A stretch of 64,000 bases of DNA from Caballeronia sp. NK8 (GCF_018408855.1 NZ_AP024326.1:558001-622000), one strand, 5' to 3'; shown: positions 39,815-49,640, numbered from the stretch's first letter. Notes: generated by a model from the letters alone, not told the origin. Numbers and translations are program-made.

Positions 39815-40305
39815 GAGGGCATCCTTCGCGTGCGTCGATTAGGAACGCCTACCCTTTAGCGGCTTCCGTTCCGATTTCCCGCGCTTGGCCGCAATCGGGC
39901 GATACTTGGCGCGGCGTGCCTGACCGCATGTCCGTTGTCTTCCAAAATGACACAAACGGACAAAAGCGCAGGGAAGGCGACGAAACAGATTGGTGCGCGA
40001 CGCGCATCGCCGAAGTGCAGGCGATGCCCTCTTCCTCGTCCGCCGATACGAACGGACGCGACCGGCCAGTCTCTTCGTGAGAGTATCGTGAATGTTATGG
40101 ATAGATGGACCGGCCGCTCGTCTCAGGTATGCAAGCGATGCGCGCGAACGACGTGACGCCGCGCAGATGGCTGCGCGTTCAACTGCCAAGGCAGCCAATG
40201 CGTATTTGACCGGACCAATCAAGTCGTCGGATTAACAGGGGAGGTATCGAGGTCCTGAATCGCGCCGGTGAACGCTTTATCCGTTCGATCTCAACCTAAC
40301 GAAGA
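39815..40305. other. Gap between cobW remnant and formamidase gene
   Basis: This 491-base stretch should contain the promoter of the nitrile hydratase block. Open frames on both strands are basic and Arg-rich without recognisable family motifs. No hairpin with a T-tract and no clear operator was seen. Confidence 0.35.
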
Positions 40306-41556
40306 TCAACTCTTCTTGTAGTTCGCAAACATATCCTTGCGGATCGAACCATGTACGCCCCAGTTCGCGTCGACCACCTGCGTCACGCCGAAGTCCGCAG
40401 CTACCGACATCAGCGCAATGGCTTCGTCTTCGCTCAAACCGTGCACCGTCATCAGGAAGCGGCGTAGCTTGCGAAAGGCATCGCGCATGGCTTTGTCGAG
40501 GCTCGCATGCTGTGCCACTTCTACCTGAGCGTTAGTCCCGAGTTCGGCCAGATAGTTGGGGAACGTGAAGCCATACACCGACCATTGCTGATCCGTCTCG
40601 AGCAGCGGATGCGTGAGCCCTTCGAGCAGCGTGCCCTCGAGGTCCGCTTTCTTATGCAGGATGAATTCGAAGTCCCCCGTCAAGGATGTTTCGATCGCCG
40701 TGCCGCCTAGCTCGCTGTCGCCCTGCGCGGCGTGCGGGTCGCCCACGGAGAAGAGCGCGCCCTCGACCGCCACCGGGTAATACATGGTCGCGCCCCGGCC
40801 GATGCGCCAGTCATCGATGTTGCCGCCCGTGTAGCTCGGCGGAATGGAACTGACATAGTCCGCTTCGGCGGGCGCGACGCCCATGGTACCGAAATGCAGT
40901 CGCGCCGGCACGCGGATATCCGGCAAGATGTTTTCGCGCTTCGTCACGAGCCGGTGATCCACCTGCACACCGGGGTAATCGATAGTCGCATGCACGATGC
41001 CATCCGGGTCGGTCTGCGGCGTCCACACATAGTTGTAGACCGCGCGCGCATACGGTTCGCCGGAAGTATCGAGTTCGAAGATTGTCACCACTTCGCGCGG
41101 CCTCGGTTCCTCGATCAGATCGTGATATTGAAAGCCCCACGACGCGGCCACGTTCGAGCCAAAGCACTTGCCTGCATGACACGCGCTGCAACTGGGCCGC
41201 GGCCTGACATCAAGGATGCGCACTTCGAGCACGTCGCCAGGTTCGGCACCTTCGATTGCCACCGGACCGGTCAGCAGATGCACGCCCACGCCTTCGCCAG
41301 CGCCCAAGCGGAACGGTCTTTCGGTCGAACCCGCGCCGCGCCGCGAAACGGCCTTGTGCTCGCGCGTCCATTCGAACACGCTTTGCGCGCCCTGATCGCC
41401 CGCGATCATGCGCTCGTGGTCGTCGTTGGCGTGATGCGTCAGCGTTTCGATGGTGGCGCGGTCGCCCGACTTGAGCGTGAGGCGTGGTTCTACCCGTTTG
41501 CTGAAGTATCCCCAATGCACCGTGGATGATGAAACGGGCAGCGTGTAATGCTTCAT
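40306..41556 (-). CDS. fmdA: Acetamidase/formamidase
   Basis: The 416-residue enzyme of the FmdA/AmdA family hydrolyses formamide or short amides to the acid and ammonia. Family blocks include VHWGYFSKRVEPRLTLKSGD, EVRILDVRPRPSC, FGSNVAASWGFQYHDLIEEP, YNYVWTPQTDPDG and the hallmark GDPHAAQGDSELGGTAIETS. Length is normal. It is the last gene of an operon with a binding protein and fused ABC transporter (gaps of 18 and 39 bases). It is about half identical by eye to the enzyme half of the AraC fusion at 44358. Extra Cys residues (RPSCSACHAGKC) are unusual for the family. Confidence 0.93.
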   Translation of the reverse strand: MKHYTLPVSSSTVHWGYFSKRVEPRLTLKSGDRATIETLTHHANDDHERMIAGDQGAQSVFEWTREHKAVSRRGAGSTERPFRLGAGEGVGVHLLTGPVAIEGAEPGDVLEVRILDVRPRPSCSACHAGKCFGSNVAASWGFQYHDLIEEPRPREVVTIFELDTSGEPYARAVYNYVWTPQTDPDGIVHATIDYPGVQVDHRLVTKRENILPDIRVPARLHFGTMGVAPAEADYVSSIPPSYTGGNIDDWRIGRGATMYYPVAVEGALFSVGDPHAAQGDSELGGTAIETSLTGDFEFILHKKADLEGTLLEGLTHPLLETDQQWSVYGFTFPNYLAELGTNAQVEVAQHASLDKAMRDAFRKLRRFLMTVHGLSEDEAIALMSVAADFGVTQVVDANWGVHGSIRKDMFANYKKS

Positions 41557-41595
41557 TGAATCGTCCTTGGCAAGAGGGTGTTTTATCGATGTGAT

Positions 41596-43179
41596 TCAGT
41601 GCACGGTTTCGAGCGTGCTGCCCGCGCCCATCACGTTCAGAAAGCGCGCTGTCAACGGATGATTCGGTCGCGTCAAAACCTGATGCGCGGCTCCGTCCTC
41701 CACGACGGTCCCGCCGCTCAGGAACACGACGCGGTCGGCCACTTCATCGGCGAAGCGCAACTGATGCGTCGAAATGATCATCGTCAGGCCATCGTCGAGC
41801 GCGAGGCGGCGGATCACTTCGAGCACTTCGCCCACGAGTTCAGGATCGAGCGCGGAAGTCGGCTCGTCGAGCAGTAGCACGCGTGGATTCGGCGCCAGCG
41901 CACGCGCAATCGCCACGCGTTGTTGCTGGCCGCCGGACAGATGACGCGGCAGCGCATCAGCGCGATGCGCGAGGCCCACGCGTTCGAGCAGGGCATCCGC
42001 GCGTCTGTTGGCATCGGCGAGCGTCGCGCCATGCACCCAGACAAGCGGCAATGCAATGTTCTCGCGCGCCGTCAGATGGCCGAAAAGATTGAACTGCTGG
42101 AACACCATGGCGACGCCAAGACTCGCGCGCTCCTTCGCAAGCTCGCGCGGATTCATGCGCCGCCCGTCATCGCGAAAGCCGAGGCGACGTCCGCCCACGC
42201 GTATCTCGCCATGTTCCCACTGTTCCAGATGATTGATGCAGCGAAGCAGCGTGCTCTTACCCGATCCGCTCGGTCCGAGCAGCGCGACGACTTCGCCCGA
42301 TCGGATGTTGAGATCGAAGCCATTGAGCACCGGCTGCTCGCCGTAATGCTTGTGTACGCCGTTTATCTGCACGGCGGTACTGTTACGAGACAGCGCGTCG
42401 TAACGGCGTGCGCGGTCGCTGGGTGTGACGGGCGCCGGAACGAAGACAGGTGGCAGATCGGTCGGGCCTGCGGGCTTGGTCGGTACAGGCGCGCTCCGGC
42501 GTCGTCCCCAGAAGCCGCCACGCGCGCTGGCGCGGTCCAGATCGAGCGCGCGTTCGATCATCAGCTGAATAGCGGCGATCGCGCCCGTCAGACACAAATA
42601 CAAGAGACCCGACGCAAAGAAGATCGAAAAGAAGTCGAACGTCGACGATGCAAGCTGCGTGCTGCGCAAGGTCAGCTCACCCACCGAGATAACCGAAGCC
42701 AGCGAAGAGTTCTTCAACGCGCTGACGGTTTCGTTGCCGAGCGCGGGAACCATCGAGCGAAAGGCCTGCGGCGCGATGATTCGGCGCATCAGGACGGAAG
42801 GCGTCATGCCGAGTGCCTGCCCCGCGAGCGTCTGTCCGCGATCCACGCCGAGCACGCCCGAGCGGAATATCTCCGCGATGAACGGCGCTTCGTTCGCAGC
42901 GAGCGCGAGGCCCGCCGCGCTGATGGCGCTCAGCTTGATGCCGATATGCGGCAACGCGTCGTAGGCGAACACGAGTTGCAGAATTAGCGGCGTGCCTCGA
43001 AAAATGACCGTGTAGCCGCGCGCGATGGCCGCGAGCGGTCCGATTCGGCTCAGCTGCATGGCGGCAAGGACGAGTCCCAGCACGAGCCCGCCCGCGAGTC
43101 CGAGCAAGGTGACGGCGATCGTGAAGCGGATGCCGTCGAGCAGATAAGGCAGGCCGAGATAGTGAAGGAATAGGTCCAT
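41596..43179 (-). CDS. Fused ABC permease-ATPase, polar amino acid/amide type
   Basis: A single 527-residue polypeptide joins a HisM/GlnP-type permease (residues 1-225, five helices, EAA loop ALGMTPSVLMRRIIAPQAFR) to a GlnQ-type ATPase (about 265-527). The ATPase has Walker A GPSGSGKST, Q-loop VFQQFNLF, signature LSGGQQQ and Walker B LLLDEPTSALD. A Pro-rich linker (PVPTKPAGPTDLPPVFVPAP) connects them. Normally these are separate proteins. With the binding protein encoded upstream and formamidase downstream it probably imports short amides or a related compound, not necessarily an amino acid. Confidence 0.92.
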   Translation of the reverse strand: MDLFLHYLGLPYLLDGIRFTIAVTLLGLAGGLVLGLVLAAMQLSRIGPLAAIARGYTVIFRGTPLILQLVFAYDALPHIGIKLSAISAAGLALAANEAPFIAEIFRSGVLGVDRGQTLAGQALGMTPSVLMRRIIAPQAFRSMVPALGNETVSALKNSSLASVISVGELTLRSTQLASSTFDFFSIFFASGLLYLCLTGAIAAIQLMIERALDLDRASARGGFWGRRRSAPVPTKPAGPTDLPPVFVPAPVTPSDRARRYDALSRNSTAVQINGVHKHYGEQPVLNGFDLNIRSGEVVALLGPSGSGKSTLLRCINHLEQWEHGEIRVGGRRLGFRDDGRRMNPRELAKERASLGVAMVFQQFNLFGHLTARENIALPLVWVHGATLADANRRADALLERVGLAHRADALPRHLSGGQQQRVAIARALAPNPRVLLLDEPTSALDPELVGEVLEVIRRLALDDGLTMIISTHQLRFADEVADRVVFLSGGTVVEDGAAHQVLTRPNHPLTARFLNVMGAGSTLETVH

Positions 43180-43197
43180 ATGCCGATGCTTCCGCGC

Positions 43198-44079
43198 TTA
43201 CTTGGCAACGACGAGTTGCGGCGTAGCGAGATTCTCGACGCCGAGGCTCCACTTCGTGAGCAGCTGGGACTGCGCGCCGCTCTTCTGAATGGCGACGAGC
43301 GCGGCCATCACGGCATCGCGGAAATCGGGCTTGTCCTTCGGCACGCCGATGCCTACGAAGTACGGCAAGGTCACGGCGGTCGCTTTCTCCAGCTTGTCCG
43401 GATACGCCTTCACCGCCTGGTCGACCGTGTTCACGTCGTTGATGTACGTATCCGCGCGGCCCGCGAGAATGGCCTGGATGCAGTTAGCGTTGTTGTCGTA
43501 AAGCTGCACGGTGGCTTCGGGCTTGCTGGCCGCCTTGCATTGCGGCGCCAGCGCCTGAATCAGCGGCACCTCCACATAGCCCGTGTTTTCGGCGGCGGTC
43601 GTGCCGCACATCGACGTGTTGATGCCGGTGATCTTCTTCGGATTGCCCTTGGCGACGAGTACGCCGTCGAACACCTTCGAGTACGTGATGAAGTCCGCGG
43701 CCTTGGCGCGCTCCTCGGTCGCGTAGATATCGGAGATAACGATATCGGCCTGACCGCTCTGCAAGGTCGTGAGCAGCGCGGCGAAGGTCACTGGCTTGTA
43801 GGCCAGCGTGAAACCGAGGCATTGCGCGATCAACTCGCCCAGATCGATATCGAAGCCGATGTACTTGCTCGGATCGTTCGGGTCGAGCGCTTCATAGCCC
43901 GGCGTATGTGGGTTGATCGCATTGGTGAGTGTCTTGCCCTTGAACTGCGGATACTTCGCCTGCAACGCGCTGCATTCTGCGGGCGCGGCGGCGTACGCCT
44001 GTCCCGCGAAGGAGAACAACACCGCGCACAGCGCGCCAAATCCTGCACGAGATAAACGGCCCACGAGATTCCTTTGCAT
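43198..44079 (-). CDS. Periplasmic substrate-binding protein (family 3)
   Basis: The 293-residue protein has a signal peptide (LVGRLSRAGFGALCAVLFSF, cleavage after AYAA) and a family 3 solute-binding fold: YIGFDIDLGELIAQCLGF, ALLTTLQSGQADIVISDIYA and ERAKAADFITYSKVFDGVLV. It contains two Cys pairs that may form disulfides. It supplies ligand to the fused permease-ATPase 18 bases downstream. The operon promoter should lie in the 278-base gap shared with the divergent AraC-formamidase gene. Confidence 0.92.
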   Translation of the reverse strand: MQRNLVGRLSRAGFGALCAVLFSFAGQAYAAAPAECSALQAKYPQFKGKTLTNAINPHTPGYEALDPNDPSKYIGFDIDLGELIAQCLGFTLAYKPVTFAALLTTLQSGQADIVISDIYATEERAKAADFITYSKVFDGVLVAKGNPKKITGINTSMCGTTAAENTGYVEVPLIQALAPQCKAASKPEATVQLYDNNANCIQAILAGRADTYINDVNTVDQAVKAYPDKLEKATAVTLPYFVGIGVPKDKPDFRDAVMAALVAIQKSGAQSQLLTKWSLGVENLATPQLVVAK

Positions 44080-44357
44080 CGATACGCTCCTGACGGCTTA
44101 TGACGATTGACTTGCGATGCCCAGAGCGTAGGCGACCGAAATCTCGCGAACTTGACTGGCTGCGCACAACTGCTGGTATTGGCGTGCACGTTCATCCAGG
44201 AACGCATGACGCAGCGCGTCGCGTGATGCGCGCAAGTGCAGGCGTGCGCCGCGATGGCGCATGTATGCACTGTCTTCGATACGCGATGCACCCGGCGCCG
44301 TGAGCATCGCGATGGCGTGAAGGTTGCTTTTGGAATGCTCTTCCTGCTTCGCCTATC
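44080..44357. other. Divergent control region of the amide operon
   Basis: This 278-base gap lies between the binding-protein gene and the AraC-formamidase gene and must carry both promoters and probably the AraC-type operator. I see no strong direct repeat by eye. The 5' end at 44340-44357 has no good ribosome-binding site for the GTG at 44358. Confidence 0.4.
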
Positions 44358-46727
44358 GTGGAGTGTCCGTTGAACCTGTCGCGCTTCACCACCGAGTCGT
44401 ATCCCGAGTTCGAACGCCGGCATGAATGGAGCGCGGCGCTCGCACGTCTCGGATGGCGCGGAAAGATCGAAGGCGGCGAACGCGGTCTGCACGGCACGCT
44501 GACCTCACGCGTATCAGCGGGCGGGATCGAATTCACGACCATCGCCTCGGCCGCGCAGACGCTGCAGATGAGCGCGGATCATGCGGACAGTCTCATGCTC
44601 GTGCTGCTGATCGATGGCGACACCACGCTCATCGCCGATGGTCTACGCGAGCGCGTGAGCCCGCATGACATCGTGTATGCAGCGCCGGGACAGAGCGCGT
44701 CACTGGTTTTCGCGGGACGCTTTCGCGCGTTCATCGTCCGGGCGCCTAAGAGCGCCATCAACGCGCGTGTCATCTCGCCGCTCTCGTTGCGCGTGGCATT
44801 GCTGCCCGGCGCGGCGGGCATCGGCCACATCTTCTCGGGCTTTCTGCGTTCAGTCGTGGAAAGCCTCGAAACGCTGAGCGCGGAGGAGTTGCGTCCCACC
44901 GAACTCGCGCTCGCCGAAATGCTCGTGGCCTGTCTTGCCGGACAGGAACGCAAAGGTTCGTTCAACGGGCTGACGCCGCCGCAGTCGGCCTTGTTCGCGC
45001 GACTGTGCCGCTTTATCGAAACGCATCTCGCCGATTCAACCCTGAGCGTGACCTCGCTCGCCAAAGACGAACGCGTGTCGCCGCGTTACGTGCAGAAGCT
45101 GTTCGAACTCGCCGGACAGAGTTTCTCGACTTATGTGCGCTCGCGCCGCCTCGAACGCTGCCGCGCGGAACTGGCCGATCCGCTCTCGGAGAAAGTCTCC
45201 ATATCCGAGATCTGCTTTCGCTGGGGATTCAACGATCCGGCGCACTTCAGCCGCGTGTTCCGCGAGCGTTATGGCGCATCGCCCCGCACGTTCCGGCACG
45301 AAGCGAACCTGGAACTCGCGCGCCATCTCGTGCATTCGCTATCGCGCGGGCTGCCGGTGAACGCCGCGAGTCTGATCGCGCAAGCGCGCAGTGAAGAGAC
45401 GGGCGACACGCTCGTCGCCCTGCGCGAAGAAAGCGATGCCGTGCAAGCGCGGCCCGCGCGGACGGGCGGCAGGCCGCGGCATCATTTGCTGCGCGCAACG
45501 GCGAACACGGTGCACTGGGGCTATTTCAGCCACGATCTCAAGCCCGTGCTCGAAGTCGCGAGCGGCGATACGGTGACGGTCGAAGCGCTCACGCAGCATG
45601 CGTCGGATGACTGGGACCGCATGATCGCGGGCGATCCTGGCGCGGAGAGTGTGTTCCACTGGACACCCGAACGCAAGAACGTCGACCGTCGCGGCGCGGG
45701 GCCGATGAACGCCTCCATCTATGGACGCGGCGCGGGCGAAGGCTTCGGCGTGCATATCTGCACCGGGCCGATTGCGGTGACGGGCGCGCAACCGGGCGAT
45801 GTGCTCGAAGTGCGCATCGTCGATATACATCCTCGCCGCTGCAAGAATCCGAAGTTCCACGGCCGCGCGTTCGGCAGCAACGTAGCGGCGTGGTGGGGCT
45901 TTCATTATCGCGAGCTGCTCACCGAACCGAAGCCGCGTGAAGTCGTAACCATCTACGAGATCCTCACGGACAACGCGCGCGACGACAGCGCCTATGCGCG
46001 CGCCGTCTACAACTATCGCTGGACGCCGCAGCGCGATCCTTTCGGCGTACTGCATCCGATCATCGATTATCCGGGCGTGCCGGTGGACCACGCGAGCGTG
46101 GTCGAGAATCACGACGTGCTGAAGAACGTGACCATTCCCGTGCGACCGCATTTCGGCGTGATCGGCGTGGCGCCGCAGCAGAACGGTCTGATCGATTCGA
46201 TTCCGCCTTCGGCCTTCGGCGGCAATCTCGACAACTGGCGCGTCGGCCCGGGCGCAAGCGTGTTTCTGCCGGTCGGCGTGGCCGGGGCGCTCTTGTCAAT
46301 CGGTGATCCGCACGCGTCGCAAGGAGATTCCGAGTTGTGCGGCACGGCCATCGAATGCTCGCTCACCGGCGACTTCGAACTGATCCTGCACAAGAAGTCC
46401 ACGCTTGCCTCGCAGTCGTTCGCAGACCTCACGTATCCGCTCGTCGAAACCGCCGATGAATGGGTGCTGCACGGCTTCAGCCATCCCGACTATCTGGCCG
46501 AATTCGGCACCAGCGCGCAAAGCGAGGTCTATCAGAAGTCAACGCTGGATCAGGCCATGCGCGATGCCTTCATCAAGACGCGGCGTTTTCTGATGTCCAC
46601 CAAGGAACTCACTGAAGACGAAGCCATCTCGCTGATGTCGGTGGCGGTGGACTTCGGCGTCACGCAAGTCGTCGATGGCAACTGGGGCGTGCACGCGATC
46701 ATCCGCAAGGCGTTGTTCACGGATTAA
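44358..46727 (+). CDS. AraC-family regulator fused to a complete formamidase domain
   Basis: One 789-residue frame contains an N-terminal AraC-type sensory half (residues 1-200), an AraC double helix-turn-helix at about 215-314 (SVTSLAKDERVSPRYVQKLF; ISEICFRWGFNDPAHFSRVF), a linker, and a full FmdA/AmdA domain from about 382 (TVHWGYFSHDLKPVLEVASG). The enzyme hallmark GDPHASQGDSELCGTAIECS and GSNVAAWWGFHYRELL are intact, so the domain could be active. The frame is open with no internal stop, and reading continues smoothly from the HTH through the linker. It is divergent from the transport-formamidase operon, so it probably senses amide by binding or hydrolysing it and controls that operon. 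The start GTG (44358) has no good Shine-Dalgarno sequence. Confidence 0.9.
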   Translation: MECPLNLSRFTTESYPEFERRHEWSAALARLGWRGKIEGGERGLHGTLTSRVSAGGIEFTTIASAAQTLQMSADHADSLMLVLLIDGDTTLIADGLRERVSPHDIVYAAPGQSASLVFAGRFRAFIVRAPKSAINARVISPLSLRVALLPGAAGIGHIFSGFLRSVVESLETLSAEELRPTELALAEMLVACLAGQERKGSFNGLTPPQSALFARLCRFIETHLADSTLSVTSLAKDERVSPRYVQKLFELAGQSFSTYVRSRRLERCRAELADPLSEKVSISEICFRWGFNDPAHFSRVFRERYGASPRTFRHEANLELARHLVHSLSRGLPVNAASLIAQARSEETGDTLVALREESDAVQARPARTGGRPRHHLLRATANTVHWGYFSHDLKPVLEVASGDTVTVEALTQHASDDWDRMIAGDPGAESVFHWTPERKNVDRRGAGPMNASIYGRGAGEGFGVHICTGPIAVTGAQPGDVLEVRIVDIHPRRCKNPKFHGRAFGSNVAAWWGFHYRELLTEPKPREVVTIYEILTDNARDDSAYARAVYNYRWTPQRDPFGVLHPIIDYPGVPVDHASVVENHDVLKNVTIPVRPHFGVIGVAPQQNGLIDSIPPSAFGGNLDNWRVGPGASVFLPVGVAGALLSIGDPHASQGDSELCGTAIECSLTGDFELILHKKSTLASQSFADLTYPLVETADEWVLHGFSHPDYLAEFGTSAQSEVYQKSTLDQAMRDAFIKTRRFLMSTKELTEDEAISLMSVAVDFGVTQVVDGNWGVHAIIRKALFTD

Positions 46728-46805
46728 GTGCGGACTCGCGCTTCTTGCAGACCGCTTCTACCCGACGCCGCCACGGTTTCCAGCAGGAGAGTACGTCACC
46801 GCGTT

Positions 46806-46965
46806 CATCTAACCTTGACACGATTACGCCCCGCCGCCTTCGCATGATACAACGCCCGGTCCGCGCCGCATGAGCGCATCCACGTCGCGCTCGCCGGCAT
46901 CGCGTCTCACCTCGCCGATGCTCACCATGAAAGGAATCGCCTTCACGCGCCACACATGCTCGACA
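46806..46965 (-). pseudogene. C-terminal scrap of a GGDEF domain
   Basis: The minus strand reads MVSIGEVRRDAGERDVDALM, then in the next frame ADRALYHAKAAGRNRVKVR and a TGA at 46806-46808. This is the last 50 residues of a diguanylate cyclase domain with one frameshift. Nothing upstream continues the protein. The rest of the gap up to 47506 shows no recognised gene. Confidence 0.7.
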
Positions 46966-47506
46966 TCCGTAGATAAAAATAAATTCGTCACCGTTTGCGA
47001 AATAAAGTCGTCAACTGGCAGGTCATAATTGACGACCGGGCCCTTCTTACCTCACTGCAATGAGGAAGTTCGACGTCCGCGGTTAGAGGATAAGAGCTTG
47101 CTCTGCGTGCTCGAAGCATTCGACGTCTTTCCAGCACAAGGGCCACTCGAGGGTGAGACCGGCCGAACGCTGGCACGGTGATCAGGGCATCCAGCCTGCA
47201 CCCGGCCATTGGCATGTTGAAAGGGTGACAAACGATTCCACCGCCCGGGCATTGCACACTTCTTAGATGCCACTCGCGAGCCACACGCTCTCGATCGCTT
47301 CGTTCTTTCAACGTCCCGAATCGCGTATTCTCGATGGAAATCGCCTTCCATCCTGAGATACCCACACACGCCGGCGGCTTGGCATGTTCGCCGGGATACG
47401 GCGCGCTAGTGAATCGCCTCGCCGAGAAAAGCGAAGTCGCACTTGGACGCCACATCAAAGAAGGGCATCATGGTCCGATGGCCTGTTGAGCAGGCGTTGA
47501 CCCAGG
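46966..47506. other. Unassigned stretch before the phosphoribosyltransferase
   Basis: Open frames here (for example 46988-47458 on the minus strand) lack family motifs. The only structure seen is the inverted repeat at 47007-47036. Confidence 0.35.
47007..47036. repeat. Perfect 8-bp inverted repeat
   Basis: GTCGTCAA (47007-47014) and TTGACGAC (47029-47036) flank a 14-base A+T-containing spacer. It could be an operator or an end of a lost mobile element. No gene start fits it clearly. Confidence 0.4.
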
Positions 47507-47510
47507 TCAC
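47497..47510. promoter_or_regulatory. FNR/ANR-like box
   Basis: TTGACCCAGGTCAC resembles the TTGAT-N4-ATCAA box. It overlaps the 3' end of the phosphoribosyltransferase remnant, so it may be a chance match or serve something on the left. Confidence 0.3.
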
Positions 47511-48231
47511 GAATCGAATGGAAAGGAGTCTTGGATGGCTGCACGGCACACTGCTGAACACACCATCTCAAGTTCTCTGGTCAGCAATTTGCGCGAGCCG
47601 CTCGCGAGAATGCGCGTGACTTCGTCATCGCGGACCTGATCGAAATACTGATAGAAGGTGCCGACACCCATCATATTCGTGGCTGAATGCGGCAGACGAA
47701 CTGGGCGCCCGCCTTCTCGATTTCATGCCTGAAATTCTCGGGGGCCACTGGAACCGCAATCACGACATGTCCCGCATGCCTCGATCGAAGCGTCGACAGT
47801 GCGACGCGTATCGACGAGCCGGTCGCAATGCCGTCGTCAACCAGGATGACGGTCTTGCCCTCGATCGACACCGGTTCGCGCAATCCGCAGTACAACCGCT
47901 CCCGCCGCTGCAACTCGACCCGTTGTTGCGCAATGACATCGGATAATTGCTCGGGCGATATACGGTACGCGCGCACAAAGGGTTCGTTGATGAAGGTCAC
48001 GCCCCCGCTTGCGATCGCGCCCATCGCCAGCTCCGGATCGTGAGGCACACCAAGCTTCCTCACGACCAGCACGTCCAGTGGCGCATTCAGCATTCGTGCA
48101 ATCTCGACCGCCACTGGCACGCCGCCGCGCGGCAGCGCGAGGACGACAACATCGCTTCGATCGGCAAACGCGTGAAGTGCATGCGCGAGCTTGATTCCCG
48201 CGTCGGATCTGTCGACGAATGAAAAACTCAT
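47507..48231 (-). pseudogene. COG1926-type phosphoribosyltransferase with late frameshift
   Basis: From MSFSFVDRSDAGIKLAHALH the protein has VVVLALPRGGVPVAVEIARM, LDVLVVRKLGVPHDPELAMG and the PRPP-binding loop VILVDDGIATGSS. At GAQFVC (about 47697) one base appears to be missing. The normal end HSATNMMGVGTFYQYFDQVR, DDEVTRIL follows in another frame to 47507. The unshifted frame stops at 47671 after IQPRI and would lose about 60 residues. The PRTase core is complete, so a truncated product may be partly active. Such genes are common in low-oxygen stress clusters. Confidence 0.8.
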
Positions 48232-48277
48232 GCTTGCCTCGGGCTTGCAAGAAACACTCGATATCGATTCGGCACAG

Positions 48278-49018
48278 TCAGTCGTGCCTGATGCGGGTCT
48301 CGTCGCGGACGGTGCGAACTCCGTCGAGCGAACTAACTGCGTCGTATGTGACCTTCTTTGCGACAGGCGACGATACTGTTCCTCGCAGCGCCACCGCGCC
48401 GTCGGCAACCAGGACCTCGATATCGTCTGCTTCGATGTCGGCCGCGCGACGCAAGGCTGCGTGGATACGTGAAATTACCTGCATTCGCATCTGCCGGTCA
48501 CTCACACGCAACAGGTTGACTACTTCGGTGACGCCGGTCAGACGCGCGACGACCTGCTCCGCGAGTTTTCGTTGAAACGACCACGGCACCTCACCCGACA
48601 AGGTGGCGCAGCCATGCAAGACGCCGACCTCAATGGCTTCGTCAGGAAGCCCTGCCTCCCATTTCAGCGCTGCGCGAAGATTGATAGCCAGCGCGGCATC
48701 CGTGCGTTGCGCATCATGCGGCAGGGTCACCACCAAGCAGTCTTTGACCGAGGCAACGCCCGGCAGCGCACCGACGACCTCGCATAGGGCCAGCTTGTTC
48801 GCGTAGCGTCTGACCTCTCCCCGAAGCGTCACGCGCCCATCATGAACATCCGCAAACACCGGTTCTCGCGCAAGGCGAGCGTCCTGCCGCAGTGCTTCGC
48901 CGATTGCGACGAACAGCGCGTTGTCTATCTGCGATGAGCCCTCGGCGGCGCGCTGCTCTGCGGCCACGTTTGGACAAGGTGCGGCAACATTTGTCGGCGA
49001 CATCGTCAGCGTATTCAT
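48278..49018 (-). CDS. Triple BON-domain protein
   Basis: The 246-residue protein begins MNTLTMSPTNVAAPCPNVAA and has three BON domains: FADVHDGRVTLRGEVRRYAN, then IEVGVLHGCATLSGEVPWSF, then IEVLVADGAVALRGTVSSPV. Each ends in a V-x-x-V-x-N/D strand. BON domains bind phospholipid or help stabilise membranes under osmotic stress; OsmY is the model. No signal peptide is clear, suggesting a cytoplasmic location. The start at 49018 follows AGGA. Genes of this type recur in Burkholderia low-oxygen clusters. Confidence 0.88.
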   Translation of the reverse strand: MNTLTMSPTNVAAPCPNVAAEQRAAEGSSQIDNALFVAIGEALRQDARLAREPVFADVHDGRVTLRGEVRRYANKLALCEVVGALPGVASVKDCLVVTLPHDAQRTDAALAINLRAALKWEAGLPDEAIEVGVLHGCATLSGEVPWSFQRKLAEQVVARLTGVTEVVNLLRVSDRQMRMQVISRIHAALRRAADIEADDIEVLVADGAVALRGTVSSPVAKKVTYDAVSSLDGVRTVRDETRIRHD

Positions 49019-49119
49019 GTCAATCGTCCTAAACAGAGAGACGGCCCGCAACTCGAGCCACATCGTATGGTCCGCGAGCGACGAACAAACCCCGGCCCTT
49101 GTCACGGTGCATGCCTCCG

Positions 49120-49585
49120 CTACATATGCAACGTCGACTGCACGCTGCACGAACGCTCGCGACTGCGAGCGTTTGCGAGTAGCGTAGACAGCATCGCGAA
49201 GTCGCGCCCAAACTCTTCCATAAGGGTCATCGAGCTACACAACGCCGACAACCTGATCCTCTCCGCACGTGACCGCGAGACGCCGCACTCCGTGCCTGAG
49301 CACCGTCTGCATGGCATCGACACTATCGGCTTGCGCATCCACCATCAGCATGCCCGGTGTCATGACTTCGCCGACGAGAATATCGGCCGTTTCAATGCCA
49401 TGCGTCACGGCGTTCAGGACGATGTCGCGGTCGGTGATGACGCCGATGACGCGACTCGACTTTCCGTCTTCCGTGACCGCAAGCGCACCGACGTGCTGAC
49501 CGCGCATTTGCCTGGTCGTCTCTTGCAGGGTGCATGACATGGGAATGTGCACCGTACCGTTGCTACAGGTATCTGCGACCTTCAT
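49120..49585 (-). pseudogene. CBS-domain pair protein, TAG plus frameshift near the end
   Basis: From MKVADTCSNGTVHIPMSCTL two CBS motifs are seen: MRGQHVGALAVTEDGK with VIGVITDRDIV, and AMQTVLRHGVRRLAVTCGED. After QVVGVV comes TAG (49235-49237) where Ser is expected before LDDL. A base insertion then moves the end MEEFGRDFAMLSTLLANARS into another frame, stopping at 49120. The two CBS cores are almost complete, so a protein ending at the TAG may still fold. CBS pairs bind adenine nucleotides. GAGGAG precedes the ATG at 49585. Confidence 0.8.
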
Positions 49586-49640
49586 ATGAATCTCCTCTAA
49601 GATTCGCGCGCTGCCAACATGACCGCGCGCCCCACAGTCG

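Noticed and set aside
41920..42987. 355-residue plus-strand open frame
   Set aside because: Antisense to the fused ABC transporter.
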